From Panacibacter microcysteis (lineage in GTDB: Bacteria; Bacteroidota; Bacteroidia; Chitinophagales; Chitinophagaceae), in assembly GCF_015831355.1 (NCBI RefSeq), contig NZ_JADWYR010000001.1, positions 2,480,001 through 2,544,000 on the forward strand: 64,000 bases of DNA, written 5' to 3'. Position 1 is the first letter of the stretch. Each line of letters starts with the position of its first letter. Under the pieces are notes generated by a model that worked only from the letters and a program-made list of their open reading frames with translations, was not told where the DNA came from and did not search any database. Positions 1 to 8,937 of the stretch are shown here, in pieces. The position numbers and the translations under genes were made by a program.

Positions 1-2
1 AA

Positions 3-1484
3 AAGGACGGAGCACTTGATCGTCGTTTCCAAAAGGTATTGGTAGAGCCACCTACGGTTGACGAAACCATTCAGATACTGAATAACATCAAATCTAAATA
101 CGAAGACTACCACAACGTTATTTATAACGATGAAGCAATTGATGCCTGCGTAAAATTGAGCGACCGTTATATGACAGACCGTTTATTGCCCGATAAAGCA
201 ATAGATGTACTCGATGAGGTAGGTGCACGTGTGCATTTAAAAAACATCAACGTGCCGCAGAATATCATCGAACTGGAAAAACAGATAGAAGATATAAAGC
301 AGGAGAAAAATAAAGTTGTTAAAAGCCAGCGTTTCGAAGAGGCCGCAGCATTAAGAGATACAGAAAAGCGTTTGGGCGAAGAACTGGAAAAAGCGAAAAA
401 TAACTGGGAAGAAGAAAGTAAACACAAGCGTTATCCTATAGATGAAGAAGCTATTGCTGAAGTAGTGAGTATGATGACAGGTATCCCTGTTAAGCGTATG
501 GTACAGGCAGAAACGGAGAAGCTTCGTAAGATGAGTGAAGATATGAAAGGTATGGTGGTTGGCCAGGATGAAGCCATCAGTAAAGTGGTGAAAGCAATAC
601 AACGTAACCGCGTTGGTTTGAAAGATCCCAAAAAGCCAATTGGAACATTTATTTTCCTTGGGCCTACAGGTGTTGGTAAAACGGAACTTGCAAGGGCATT
701 GGCCCGTTATATGTTCGATAGTGAAGATGCGCTTATAAGGATGGATATGAGTGAGTACATGGAAAAATTCACCGTAAGCCGTTTAATTGGAGCACCTCCG
801 GGTTATGTGGGGTATGAAGAAGGTGGCCAGCTTACTGAGAAAGTGCGCCGTAAGCCGTATAGCGTAATCCTCCTGGACGAAATAGAAAAAGCGCACCCTG
901 ATATCTACAACATCCTGTTGCAGGTACTTGACGATGGGCAGTTAACCGATGGTCTAGGCCGCAAGGTTAATTTCAAGAATACACTTATCATCATGACCTC
1001 TAACATAGGCGTACGCCAGTTGAAAGAGTTTGGAGATGGTGTTGGTTTTGCAACCGCTGCACGTATTCAAAACCAGGATGAGAACAATAAAGCCGTAATT
1101 GAAAAAGCGTTAAAACGTACTTTCTCGCCTGAATTTTTAAACCGTGTGGATGATGTGGTAATTTTCAATTCACTTACACAGGATCATATTTTCGAGATCA
1201 TCGATATTTTGATGAAAGGTGTATTGAAACGCCTTAGCACGCTAGGTTTTGGTCTCGAGTTAACACCTGATGCAAAATCATTCATTGCAGAAAAGGGTTA
1301 CGATTCACAGTTTGGTGCAAGACCACTTCACAGGGCCATTCAGAAATACCTGGAAGATCCTTTGGCGGAAGAAATTCTTAATATGAATATCAAAAGCGGC
1401 GATGTGTTAATTGCTGATCTTGATAAAGAAAACGGCAAGCTAAAGTTCGACTTTAAGAGTACCGAAGAAAAGGCAAACGTATAA
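3..1484 (+). CDS. clpC: ATP-dependent Clp protease ATPase subunit ClpC (5' end missing)
   Basis: C-terminal part of a Hsp100/Clp unfoldase; the reading frame is open to the window edge, so the start lies upstream. The fragment begins inside the end of the first AAA domain (DGALDRRFQKVLVEPP). A short middle region follows with a UVR-type motif (QRFEEAAALRDTEKRL), which points to ClpC rather than ClpB, whose middle domain is much longer. The second AAA domain has Walker A GPTGVGKT (bases 660-683) and Walker B VILLDEIEKAHP, then the ClpB D2-small domain ending in FGARPLHRAIQKYLEDPLAEEIL. By family knowledge it feeds unfolded proteins to ClpP in the cytoplasm. A rho-independent terminator follows directly. 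Confidence 0.93.
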   Translation, partial: KDGALDRRFQKVLVEPPTVDETIQILNNIKSKYEDYHNVIYNDEAIDACVKLSDRYMTDRLLPDKAIDVLDEVGARVHLKNINVPQNIIELEKQIEDIKQEKNKVVKSQRFEEAAALRDTEKRLGEELEKAKNNWEEESKHKRYPIDEEAIAEVVSMMTGIPVKRMVQAETEKLRKMSEDMKGMVVGQDEAISKVVKAIQRNRVGLKDPKKPIGTFIFLGPTGVGKTELARALARYMFDSEDALIRMDMSEYMEKFTVSRLIGAPPGYVGYEEGGQLTEKVRRKPYSVILLDEIEKAHPDIYNILLQVLDDGQLTDGLGRKVNFKNTLIIMTSNIGVRQLKEFGDGVGFATAARIQNQDENNKAVIEKALKRTFSPEFLNRVDDVVIFNSLTQDHIFEIIDILMKGVLKRLSTLGFGLELTPDAKSFIAEKGYDSQFGARPLHRAIQKYLEDPLAEEILNMNIKSGDVLIADLDKENGKLKFDFKSTEEKANV

Positions 1485-1504
1485 TTGAAGAATAAGATTC
1501 TTGT

Positions 1505-1537
1505 AAAGGTTATTGCGATGAGCAGTAACCTTTTTTT
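1505..1537 (+). terminator. Rho-independent terminator after clpC
   Basis: Stem AAGGTTATTGC / GCAGTAACCTT with one G-T pair and a five-base loop, followed by seven T residues. It lies 20 bases after the clpC stop codon. Confidence 0.8.
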
Positions 1538-1566
1538 ATGTTTATGAGGCGTCAGATGTTGAAAGA

Positions 1567-1625
1567 ATAATGCTGAACTTAACTGCATTGCTACTATCAA
1601 CACCTGTTGTGTCACTCACTTGTAC
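1567..1625 (-). repeat. Interspersed intergenic repeat, type A, reverse
   Basis: Core at 1604-1625 reads GTTGTGTCACTCACTTGTAC on the plus strand. The tail to its left, toward clpC, shares ATAGTAGCAATGCAG (minus strand) with the copies at 19782 and 50875. Confidence 0.85.
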
Positions 1626-1734
1626 TGCAGCAAATATGTGGGCACAGGGCAAACTGCCGGTGTTTTTTTCCTGGCTTCTGCCGGTGCGGAGAAACTACTA
1701 CCGCACGGCGTTTTCTGCCGCACACAGACCAACA

Positions 1735-1794
1735 GTACAAGAGTGCGACGCAACAGTTGGTGCCATGTAAAACGATAGCCCGGCCCATAAAAAT
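1735..1794 (+). repeat. Interspersed intergenic repeat, type B, forward
   Basis: Core at 1735-1756 is an exact GTACAAGAGTGCGACGCAAC plus AG. The tail ends in GCCCGGCCCATAAAAAT, about 50 bases before the thiolase start. Confidence 0.88.
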
Positions 1795-1845
1795 ATCTGT
1801 TACATACAACCGGTATCTGTTAACTTGCGCAGCTAAAATCAGCGC

Positions 1846-3039
1846 ATGAAACCTGTATATATAATTGATGCTGTAAGAACGCCCATCGGGCGTTATGGCG
1901 GTAAACTGAGTACAATAAGACCGGATGATTTGCTTGCGCACGCCATCAAAGCTTTGGTAAACAGGAACGATACCATAGACCTGAACGCCATTGAAGACGT
2001 TATAGCAGGAGATGCCAACCAGGCAGGTGAAGATAACCGCAACGTAGCCCGTATGGCTGCTTTGCTTGCAGGCTTGCCTGTAAGTGTTGCAGGTAATACC
2101 GTAAACCGTTTGTGTGCAAGTGGCCTGCAGGCAGTAATGGATGCAGCCCGTGGTATAATGTGCAATGAAGGCATGTTATACATTGCGGCAGGTGTGGAAA
2201 GTATGACCAGGGCACCTTTTGTAATGGCCAAAAGCGATGGCGCATGGAGTCGCAAAAATGAAATATATGACACTACTATAGGCTGGCGTTTTACCAATAA
2301 ATTTTTAGCTGACATGTATCACCCTTACTCCATGGGTGAAACGGCAGAAAATGTTGCCAAAAAATGGAACATCAGCCGCGAGGCGCAGGATGTTTTTGCA
2401 CTGGAGAGCCAGCAGAAATATTTTGCAGCGCTTAATGAGAGAAAATGGGAAGATGAAATTGTACCTGTAGAAATGGTGAACGACCGATTGATTACATGGT
2501 TTGCACAGGATGAACACCCACGGGAAACCTCCCTGGAAAAGCTTGCAGGCTTAAAGCCCGCTTTTGCAAAAGATGGAACAGTAACCGCGGGTAACTCAAG
2601 CGGTATTAACGATGGCGCAGCAGCCATGTTGCTGGCAAGTGAGGAAGCGGTAAAATTGTTTCAGCTGGAACCTATTGCACGGGTGGTAAGCATGGGTGTA
2701 GCCGGTGTAGATCCGGCCATTATGGGAATTGGCCCGGTACCTGCAACACGCAAGGCATTGAAGAGAGCCGGCATTGGTGTAGAAGACCTCGATCTGGTAG
2801 AGTTGAATGAAGCCTTCGCATCTCAGTCAATTGCCTGTATGCAGGAGCTTAAGCTGGCGCAGGAAAAAGTAAATGTAAATGGTGGTGCTATTGCACTCGG
2901 GCATCCGCTAGGTTGCAGTGGCGTAAGAATATCTGCCACACTTATTCATGAAATGTACAGAAGAAAAAGTAAATATGGTCTTGCAACCATGTGCGTAGGT
3001 GTGGGGCAGGGTGCCGCGGTAATTTACGAAGGACTGTAG
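1846..3039 (+). CDS. pcaF: Thiolase, 3-oxoadipyl-CoA thiolase / acetyl-CoA acetyltransferase family
   Basis: 397-residue thiolase that cleaves or forms 3-ketoacyl-CoA with CoA. Seen: nucleophilic Cys90 in NRLCASG, the GGAIALGHPLG histidine motif (His about 353), and the second catalytic cysteine (Cys383) in CVGVGQG near the C-terminus. The DTTIGWRF motif around residue 145 is typical of the PcaF/PaaJ group, which acts late in aromatic or phenylacetate catabolism; that assignment is inference. No other catabolic genes lie nearby, so a general acetyl-CoA acetyltransferase role is also possible. It stands alone between two terminators and converges on hisS. Confidence 0.85.
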   Translation: MKPVYIIDAVRTPIGRYGGKLSTIRPDDLLAHAIKALVNRNDTIDLNAIEDVIAGDANQAGEDNRNVARMAALLAGLPVSVAGNTVNRLCASGLQAVMDAARGIMCNEGMLYIAAGVESMTRAPFVMAKSDGAWSRKNEIYDTTIGWRFTNKFLADMYHPYSMGETAENVAKKWNISREAQDVFALESQQKYFAALNERKWEDEIVPVEMVNDRLITWFAQDEHPRETSLEKLAGLKPAFAKDGTVTAGNSSGINDGAAAMLLASEEAVKLFQLEPIARVVSMGVAGVDPAIMGIGPVPATRKALKRAGIGVEDLDLVELNEAFASQSIACMQELKLAQEKVNVNGGAIALGHPLGCSGVRISATLIHEMYRRKSKYGLATMCVGVGQGAAVIYEGL

Positions 3040-3045
3040 ATAAGC

Positions 3046-3074
3046 AAAAGCCCCGCGGAAAAGCGGGGTTTTTT
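3046..3074. terminator. Bidirectional terminator between thiolase gene and hisS
   Basis: CCCCGC-GGAAAA-GCGGGG stem with AAAAG on the left and TTTTTT on the right. It can end both the plus-strand thiolase transcript and the minus-strand hisS transcript. Confidence 0.88.
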
Positions 3075-3076
3075 GT

Positions 3077-4435
3077 TTAGAATTCAAACAGGTGCAGCAT
3101 ATCCTGCTTTATAATTTGTTGTTCGCCTTTCAGCAGTTCTTTTACCACGCAGGTATTTTCGGCCAATTCTTTACTGCCGATAATTACGGCGTACTGTATG
3201 TTCTTTTTTTCAGCGTATTTAAACTGTTTGTCAAATTTTGCCTGCTCATGGTAAATCTCGCATTTTACGCCATTGTTTCTTAGCTGCTGCATCAGCTCAA
3301 AAGCTTTGCTGCATTCGGCTTTGCCAAGATTAAAGAATAATACCTGTGTTCCGGTCTGCACGGTTTCAGGAAATAGCTGCAGCTCTTCCATTACGTCGTA
3401 AATCCTGTCAACGCCAAAACTTATTCCCACACCCGGCAGGTTTGGAACGCCGAATAACCCGGTGAGGTCATCGTACCGGCCGCCACCGCCAATGCTGCCC
3501 ATGGAAACCTTTTTAGCCTTTATTTCGAAAATTGTACCCGTGTAATAATTAAGGCCTCTTGCCAGTGTAAAGTCAAAAACAAGTTTATTATTCGTGGGTT
3601 TAAAGTTGTAAATAAATTCCAGTTCTGCCAGCCCTTGGGCACCTGTGGCATTTGTGCCCAGTAAGTTTTTGAGTGTTGCAAGTTTATGTTCGTTGCTGCC
3701 TTCTATCAATAAGTATTGTTCAATGATTGCTACCTGTTGTGTATGCAGACCTTTATGCAGTAATTCTTCTTTTACTTTATCCAAACCAATCTTATCCAGT
3801 TTGTCAATCGCAATCGTTATGGCTGTAAGTTTATCAGCACCACCACACAACTCGGCAAGCGCGGCGAGTATTTTACGATTGTTGATTCTTATTTCTACTG
3901 CTATGCCCAATTTATCAAATACGGTGGCGTATATATTTGCCAGCTCAACTTCATTTATCAATGCACTGCTGCCCACCACGTCTGCATCGCATTGGTAAAA
4001 TTCGCGGTAGCGGCCACGTTGCGGCCGGTCTGCACGCCATACGGGCTGCATCTGGTAGCGTTTAAAAGGAAATGTCAACTGGCCGTGATTCATGGCCACG
4101 TAGCGGGCAAAAGGAATGGTAAGATCATATTTCAACGCCCGTTCAGTAATACCCGTAACATTCCTGCCTTCCAGTATTTTTTCGAAATCAGCTTTTGCTT
4201 TATCATGCTTTTCCTGTTTGTCAAGCCCGTTATTCAAAATCCTGAAAATCAATTTATCGCCTTCCTCGCCATATTTACCCATTAATGTTTCGAGGTTTTC
4301 CATGGCCGGGGTTTCAAGCGGTTGAAAACCATAAAGCTCAAATACTACTTTTATAGTATTAAAAATGAAGTTGCGTTTGCGCACTGTTTCGGCGCTAAAA
4401 TCTCTTGTGCCTTGTGGTAATGTTGGTTTTGCCAT
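3077..4435 (-). CDS. hisS: Histidyl-tRNA synthetase
   Basis: 452 residues, close to the usual length of class II HisRS. It charges tRNA-His with histidine in the cytoplasm. Seen: N-terminal PQGTRDF, the class II motif 2 region around RPQRGRYREFYQCDADV, the histidine-binding LARGLNYYTGTIFE, and motif 3 GVGISFGVDRIYDVM. A C-terminal anticodon-binding domain begins near residue 365. It lies 13 bases downstream of a low-molecular-weight phosphatase gene on the same strand and is probably cotranscribed with it. It ends at a shared bidirectional terminator. Confidence 0.97.
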   Translation of the reverse strand: MAKPTLPQGTRDFSAETVRKRNFIFNTIKVVFELYGFQPLETPAMENLETLMGKYGEEGDKLIFRILNNGLDKQEKHDKAKADFEKILEGRNVTGITERALKYDLTIPFARYVAMNHGQLTFPFKRYQMQPVWRADRPQRGRYREFYQCDADVVGSSALINEVELANIYATVFDKLGIAVEIRINNRKILAALAELCGGADKLTAITIAIDKLDKIGLDKVKEELLHKGLHTQQVAIIEQYLLIEGSNEHKLATLKNLLGTNATGAQGLAELEFIYNFKPTNNKLVFDFTLARGLNYYTGTIFEIKAKKVSMGSIGGGGRYDDLTGLFGVPNLPGVGISFGVDRIYDVMEELQLFPETVQTGTQVLFFNLGKAECSKAFELMQQLRNNGVKCEIYHEQAKFDKQFKYAEKKNIQYAVIIGSKELAENTCVVKELLKGEQQIIKQDMLHLFEF

Positions 4436-4448
4436 CTGTTAAATACAA

Positions 4449-4916
4449 TTACATGTTTATTGAGCCATACCTGGCAATAATTACATCGCATGCTTCACTG
4501 ATCATTTTATACACGGTATGATAGCCATCTTCCGCTCCATACCATGGGTCAGGAACGGCCATGTTCCGGCCAGGGTAGCATTCGTTCATCAGCAGGTCTG
4601 TTTTTGATTCGTTCCAAAGATCACCGCTGATGCGTTTTACATCAAGGTAATTACTGCTGTCCATTACATATATCTTATCGTAATGCAGCATATCTTCTTT
4701 TTTAAATTGCCTGCATTGCTGGCTGCTGATATCAATGCCATTTATTTTCGACACTTTTTGCGAAAGTTCATGTGGTGGTTTTCCTATATGATAACCCGCA
4801 GTTCCTGCACTGTCAACTTTCCATAAAAGGCCGGCAGCAGAAGCTTTGTATTGTAATATACCTTCAGCCAGCGGGCTTCTGCAAATATTGCCCAAACACA
4901 CCATTAAAACATTCAT
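4449..4916 (-). CDS. Low-molecular-weight protein-tyrosine phosphatase
   Basis: 155 residues. The P-loop CLGNICRS sits at residues 7-14 (nucleophile Cys7, Arg13), and the general-acid motif VPDPWYG is near residue 121 (Asp123). The family removes phosphate from phosphotyrosine; bacterial members often control capsule or exopolysaccharide tyrosine kinases. No kinase or polysaccharide genes are close here, so the substrate is unknown. It is the first gene of a probable operon with hisS, with a TATCTTTG box just upstream. Confidence 0.93.
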   Translation of the reverse strand: MNVLMVCLGNICRSPLAEGILQYKASAAGLLWKVDSAGTAGYHIGKPPHELSQKVSKINGIDISSQQCRQFKKEDMLHYDKIYVMDSSNYLDVKRISGDLWNESKTDLLMNECYPGRNMAVPDPWYGAEDGYHTVYKMISEACDVIIARYGSINM

Positions 4917-4933
4917 GCATTCAATTTCGGCGG

Positions 4934-4967
4934 CAAAGATATATTAGCCACAGGCTTTGCATTGCAA
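4934..4967 (-). promoter_or_regulatory. Bacteroidota-type promoter for phosphatase-hisS
   Basis: On the minus strand a TTG (4967-4965) is followed after 23 bases by TATCTTTG (4941-4934), which matches the TAnnTTTG -7 consensus of Bacteroidota sigma factor. Transcription would start about 10 bases before the ATG at 4916. The spacing is slightly longer than usual. Confidence 0.5.
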
Positions 4968-4972
4968 GTAAT

Positions 4973-5029
4973 TTTCAGGAGCCCGGCTGTAAAACAATTT
5001 TCAGCTTTCGTTGCGTCGCACTCTTGTAC
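4973..5029 (-). repeat. Interspersed intergenic repeat, type B, reverse
   Basis: Core at 5008-5029 contains an intact GTTGCGTCGCACTCTTGTAC. The tail to the left carries GAGCCCGGCTGT, toward the phosphatase start. Confidence 0.87.
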
Positions 5030-5270
5030 TGTATATCGTTGCGCAGCATCCAGGCCTGGTTTTCGTAAAGCAGCAGAGGCATTATTGCATTGCTTTTAAA
5101 AATCGCAACAAACTGTTAAGCCGTTGCCTCCGGATATTTTTATTTATGGATTTTTTGCTGGTTCAGCATCTCTTTCTTAATGTTGGTTGGATTGCTTAAT
5201 AAACACGCTTGTCTTTCCCCGGAAATAAGTCTGCACACGTGCGCTGGTAAAAGCTGAATTATTTGTTGCC

Positions 5271-5327
5271 GTACAAGAGTGCGACGCAACAACAGTTAAA
5301 AAGCATTCCTGTTGCCGGGTAAACAAA
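5271..5327 (+). repeat. Interspersed intergenic repeat, type B, forward
   Basis: Core GTACAAGAGTGCGACGCAAC at 5271-5290 is exact. The tail has GTTGCCGGGTAAACAAA, pointing to the gene at 5410. Confidence 0.86.
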
Positions 5328-5409
5328 CTACTATTCATAAGTTTAAAGGTTGTTAAAATCAGTCAGCATAGTCATTTATCACTTTCATTCATTTTGTAAT
5401 AAAAGACCG

Positions 5410-5697
5410 ATGAACACAAATAAAAATTATTATATTGCCAACCCTGATCCAAACAAAGAATTAATGGAGAACGATTTCAGAGACAGGCAGCAGAAGAATT
5501 ACAATACCATGCGCCAGGTGTATAATATTACAATGGGTATATTAATTCTTGGCATTGGGTTGCTGATGTTTTTTAGTGATAAGGTAGGATTAAGCTTGTT
5601 TGAACAATTTGACCAGGTACTAATCTATGCATTTGGCGGGTTGTGTTTGTTGTATGGCGGATTTAGATTGTACAGGGGAATCAAGAAAGATGATTAA
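5410..5697 (+). CDS. Small two-helix membrane protein, unknown function
   Basis: 95 residues. I chose the ATG at 5410 (MNTNKNYYIANPDPNK), preceded by AAAAGA; the frame extends 20 codons further but without likely signals. A charged N-terminal part (about 40 residues) is followed by two hydrophobic segments (ITMGILILGIGLLMFF and VLIYAFGGLCLLYGGF) and a short basic tail, so it is probably an inner-membrane protein. Its stop overlaps the ATG of the PstS-like lipoprotein gene, so the two are translationally linked. I recognise no family. Confidence 0.7.
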   Translation: MNTNKNYYIANPDPNKELMENDFRDRQQKNYNTMRQVYNITMGILILGIGLLMFFSDKVGLSLFEQFDQVLIYAFGGLCLLYGGFRLYRGIKKDD

Positions 5698-6625
5698 CAT
5701 GCAAATCAGTAAAAACAGGGTAGTTTTATTTCCGTATCTCATTCTTCTTGCAGTATTGTTTTTTGCATGTAACAATGAGGGTGAAAAGAAAGTGTACGAC
5801 TCTCCCAAAGAAGGCACCATTTATATCAGTGTAGATGAAAGTTTTGAGCCGGTTATCAGCGAACAGATAAAAGTGTACCAGTCTTCTTACCCTGATGCAA
5901 AGATCATAGCAAGTTATAAATCTGAAGCGGATTGTTTTCGTGACCTTCAAAAAGACAGTACAAGAATGATCATAGTGGCAAAGGGTTTAACAGAGGAAGA
6001 AAGAAAAATCTATGCAGATAAACTTTCCTTTCCGCCACAGTATGATATTCTTGCTTATGATGCAGTAAGTGCAATTATAAATAAGAACGCGAAAGACAGT
6101 GTATTCACATTATCTCAGTTGCATGATTTGCTGAGTGGAAAAGATAGTTCTAAAACTTTGGTTGTTGATGGAAACAATGCCACAAGTACCGTAAGGTACC
6201 TCCTCGATTCTGTGTTGAAGGGTAAAAATTTTGGCGCAAATGTAATGGCAGCCAACGGCAGCAAAGCAGTAGTGGATTATGTAGCCAAAAATGAAAACGC
6301 ATTGGGTTTTGTAGGTTCCAGTTGGGTTACAAACGACCAGGACCCTGAACAATTGGCCTACAGAGAAAAAATACGGTTTGCCTTACTGGAATGTAACAGG
6401 AATTGTGATTCCGGAAGTTTTGCAAAGCCAAGTCAGGCCACCATCAGCTACGGGCAGTATCCTTTGGTACGTCCTTTGTATTATATCCTCAAAGAAAAAT
6501 CAACAGGTCTTGGTACGGGGTTTACCAACTATCTCAATCTTGAAAGAGGTCAGTTGGTTTTCAGAAGAAGTTATCTTGTACCGGCGAAAATGTATTTTAG
6601 AATCAGAGCAAGTAATATCGAGTAA
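5690..6625 (+). CDS. PstS-like substrate-binding lipoprotein
   Basis: 311 residues from the ATG at 5690, which overlaps the preceding stop; an alternative ATG is at 5699. The hydrophobic N-terminus ends in the lipobox LFFAC, so the mature protein is probably a lipoprotein. The body (GTIYISVDESFEPVISEQIKVYQSSYP, later TVRYLLDSVL and ALGFVGSSW) fits the PstS family of periplasmic phosphate-binding proteins. No pstCAB transporter genes are present. The neighbours are a small membrane protein and a TPR protein, so it may serve another envelope function rather than phosphate uptake; this is inference. Confidence 0.78.
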   Translation: MINMQISKNRVVLFPYLILLAVLFFACNNEGEKKVYDSPKEGTIYISVDESFEPVISEQIKVYQSSYPDAKIIASYKSEADCFRDLQKDSTRMIIVAKGLTEEERKIYADKLSFPPQYDILAYDAVSAIINKNAKDSVFTLSQLHDLLSGKDSSKTLVVDGNNATSTVRYLLDSVLKGKNFGANVMAANGSKAVVDYVAKNENALGFVGSSWVTNDQDPEQLAYREKIRFALLECNRNCDSGSFAKPSQATISYGQYPLVRPLYYILKEKSTGLGTGFTNYLNLERGQLVFRRSYLVPAKMYFRIRASNIE

Positions 6626-6654
6626 ACATATAACACCTGAATAAAACGTAGAAA

Positions 6655-8367
6655 ATGAAGAAAACAACTTTAACGCTATTCTCGGTTGTACTGGCAACAG
6701 CAATAACGGTTGCTCAAAGTTTGGACGAGGGAATCAAGTTTTTGTATTACCAGCGAAACAAAAGCGCGGTTGAAACATTAGAGAAAGTCGTGGCTTCAAA
6801 TTCGAAAGATGCCAAAAGTATATATTGGCTGGGCCAGGCTTATATAAACAGTGGAGACCTTGCAAAGGCGAAAGCACTGTATCAAAAGGCATTGACTGAT
6901 GGTGTGAATGACCCCTATATTTGGGTTGGTTCAGGTCATATTGAGTTATTGGAAAACGGCGATAAAAATGCTGCGCGTCAAAAATTTGACCAGGCCATAA
7001 CTACTGCCACGCCAACCAAAGGCAAAAACAAAGGCAATCCTGATGCTGACATATTGAACGCTGTTGGCCGTGCAAACGCTGATGGCAGCAGTGCGCAGGG
7101 AGATCCATTGTATGCCATTGAAAAATTAAAGCAGGCGCAGACCCTTAACACAACTGATCCAAGTATTGATATTAATTTAGGTATCAGCTATCTTAAATTA
7201 GGATCAGATAAGGGGGGCGAAGCGGTGGAAGCATTCATGGATGCCACACGCCGAAACCCGCAGTATGCTGCAGCTTTCTATAGAATAGGCAGAATATACC
7301 AGAGTCAAAATAACACAGAGTATATGAACGAGTGGTACGGAAAAGCGATTGCTGCTGATCCAGCATATGCACCAGTGTATCTTACTTATTTTGATTACTA
7401 TAAAGAAAGAGATGTTAATGCTGCGAAGGAATACCTCGATAAATTTGTAGCCAATGCTGATAAAGATTGCGAAACAGATTATTTCGTAGCAGATTACCTG
7501 TATCGTGCAGGTAAAAACCAGGAGTCTATAGCAAAAGCCAAAGAAATGGAAAGCGGCGCATGTAAAGACTATCCAAGAATCAACATCATCTACGCATATA
7601 ACTATAATAAATTAGGAGACCAGGCATCTGCACAGGCAGCAATTCAAAAATATTTCTCTATTGCAGATACAAATAAAATAGCGCCTACTGATTACGTGAT
7701 CGCGTCAACTATTTTATCAAAAGACAGTACACAACGTGAAGCTGCAGTCAACTATCTTATTAAAGCATACAATACTGATACAGTTCAGAAAAACAAAATC
7801 GGGTATATAGACAGCATCTCCGCAGTTTATAAAAGGGCGAAAGATCATGCGAAAAGATTGGAGTGGGTTTCAAAAAGCTATGCTTTGAATGCTAATCCAA
7901 CAAACAGGGATATCTACGATTACGGAGAAGCGGCATACATGGCAAAAAATTATCAGCTCGCCGATTCTATGTTCAGGATTTATAAAGACAAATTCCCTGA
8001 CCAGGTTTATGGCACCATGTGGATTTATAAAACAGCGCAGGCTGCAGATACAACTTTTGAAACGGCTGTACAACCTGCTCTTGATTATATCAGTTTCCTG
8101 AAAGCAGATACTGTGAAATACAAAAGCACTTTAGTGCAGGTAAATGGTGCTTTGGCAGGATATTATGCAAACACAAAGAAAGACGCAGATTCTGCTATCT
8201 ACTATTTGCAGCAGATTCTTGTGTATGATCCAACAAATGCTGACGCTACCAAATATATAGACATCCTGCAAAAAGCGAAAAGCAAATCATCAGGCAGCAC
8301 CGGTTCCAAATCTGATAAAGAAACTGCCGATAAACCAAAGACCGGTAACGGCGCAGGAAAAAAATAA
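6655..8367 (+). CDS. Secreted TPR-repeat protein
   Basis: 570 residues with an N-terminal signal peptide (hydrophobic to about residue 20, ending VAQS). Successive helix-turn-helix TPR-like units fill most of the chain, for example AKSIYWLGQAYINSGDLAKA and YAAAFYRIGRIYQSQNNTEY. The last 30 residues are a low-complexity Lys/Ser/Gly tail. It lies 29 bases after the PstS-like gene on the same strand, so the two probably act together at the periplasmic side. The likely role is protein-protein scaffolding; no enzymatic motif is seen. A strong terminator follows. Confidence 0.85.
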   Translation: MKKTTLTLFSVVLATAITVAQSLDEGIKFLYYQRNKSAVETLEKVVASNSKDAKSIYWLGQAYINSGDLAKAKALYQKALTDGVNDPYIWVGSGHIELLENGDKNAARQKFDQAITTATPTKGKNKGNPDADILNAVGRANADGSSAQGDPLYAIEKLKQAQTLNTTDPSIDINLGISYLKLGSDKGGEAVEAFMDATRRNPQYAAAFYRIGRIYQSQNNTEYMNEWYGKAIAADPAYAPVYLTYFDYYKERDVNAAKEYLDKFVANADKDCETDYFVADYLYRAGKNQESIAKAKEMESGACKDYPRINIIYAYNYNKLGDQASAQAAIQKYFSIADTNKIAPTDYVIASTILSKDSTQREAAVNYLIKAYNTDTVQKNKIGYIDSISAVYKRAKDHAKRLEWVSKSYALNANPTNRDIYDYGEAAYMAKNYQLADSMFRIYKDKFPDQVYGTMWIYKTAQAADTTFETAVQPALDYISFLKADTVKYKSTLVQVNGALAGYYANTKKDADSAIYYLQQILVYDPTNADATKYIDILQKAKSKSSGSTGSKSDKETADKPKTGNGAGKK

Positions 8368-8385
8368 CAATCAAAATGATTAATA

Positions 8386-8417
8386 AAAACTCCACTTTTA
8401 AAGTGGAGTTTTTTTTT
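8386..8417 (+). terminator. Rho-independent terminator after the TPR gene
   Basis: A perfect inverted repeat AAAAACTCCACTTTA / TAAAGTGGAGTTTTT with a T-run extending to base 8417. It separates the PstS-like/TPR operon from the nuo operon. Confidence 0.9.
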
Positions 8418-8432
8418 GACAGCACATGCCCT

Positions 8433-8440
8433 TATTTTTG
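8433..8440 (+). promoter_or_regulatory. nuoA: Putative -7 box of the nuo operon promoter
   Basis: TATTTTTG followed by CGG matches the Bacteroidota TAnnTTTG box and sits 18 bases before the nuoA ATG. The nearest upstream TTG (8416-8418) is only 14 bases away, closer than usual, so only the -7 half is well supported. Confidence 0.5.
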
Positions 8441-8457
8441 CGGAGCAATTCAATATT

Positions 8458-8859
8458 ATGAGTATTCCCTACTTTCTTTTAGATACACAAGCCACCGGAA
8501 CCACTTCAGATTATCTGCCGATTGCCATACAATTGATCTTTGCCGTAGGTTTTGTTGCTACCATGATGGTGTTAACACACATGTTTGGTCCTAAAAGAAA
8601 GACAAAAGATAAACTCGAAACCTTTGCCAGTGGTATTGAAACGCATGGAGATGCGCGCCAGCCCATGGCTATTAAATATTTCCTTGTAGCAATTCTTTTT
8701 GTGTTGTTTGATGTGGAAGTAATTTTCTTCTATCCATATGCTGTTAACTTTAAAAGCCTCGGCTGGACAGGTTTTGTAGAAATACTCCTCTTTGTGGGAT
8801 TCTTTCTTGTAGGCTTTATTTACATTATTAAGCGCGGTGCACTTAAGTGGGAAGACTAA
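8458..8859 (+). CDS. nuoA: NADH-quinone oxidoreductase subunit A
   Basis: 133 residues from the ATG at 8458; a longer frame begins at 8416 inside the promoter and is rejected. Three transmembrane helices are visible, with the conserved loop YFLVAILFVLFDVEVIFFYPYA typical of NuoA/ND3. It is a membrane subunit of complex I near the quinone site. It is the first gene of the nuoA-N operon. Confidence 0.95.
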   Translation: MSIPYFLLDTQATGTTSDYLPIAIQLIFAVGFVATMMVLTHMFGPKRKTKDKLETFASGIETHGDARQPMAIKYFLVAILFVLFDVEVIFFYPYAVNFKSLGWTGFVEILLFVGFFLVGFIYIIKRGALKWED

Positions 8860-8937
8860 AGCGAATGTAAAAAACTGGTGCAGTTGAACATTGAGGCATG
8901 GATTATGTTTTTACAATAACAAATAACTATCAGAATT

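Larger units (their letters stand above)
1485..1845. other. Intergenic region between clpC and thiolase
   Basis: 361 bases without a credible gene. It holds the clpC terminator, then a type A repeat in reverse orientation and a type B repeat in forward orientation, with 109 bases between the two cores. The short open frames here are made of repeat sequence. A TAACTTGC box near base 1820 could be part of the thiolase promoter, but this is weak. Confidence 0.7.
4917..5409. other. Intergenic region between divergent phosphatase and small membrane protein genes
   Basis: 493 bases without a convincing gene. It contains the phosphatase promoter and two type B repeats facing each other (reverse at 4973-5029, forward at 5271-5327), with 241 bases between the cores. 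I see nothing recognisable in the middle. Confidence 0.65.

Noticed and set aside
1570-1849. Overlapping small open frames on both strands between clpC and the thiolase
   Set aside because: They are composed of the two repeat cores and have no ribosome site or protein-like composition.
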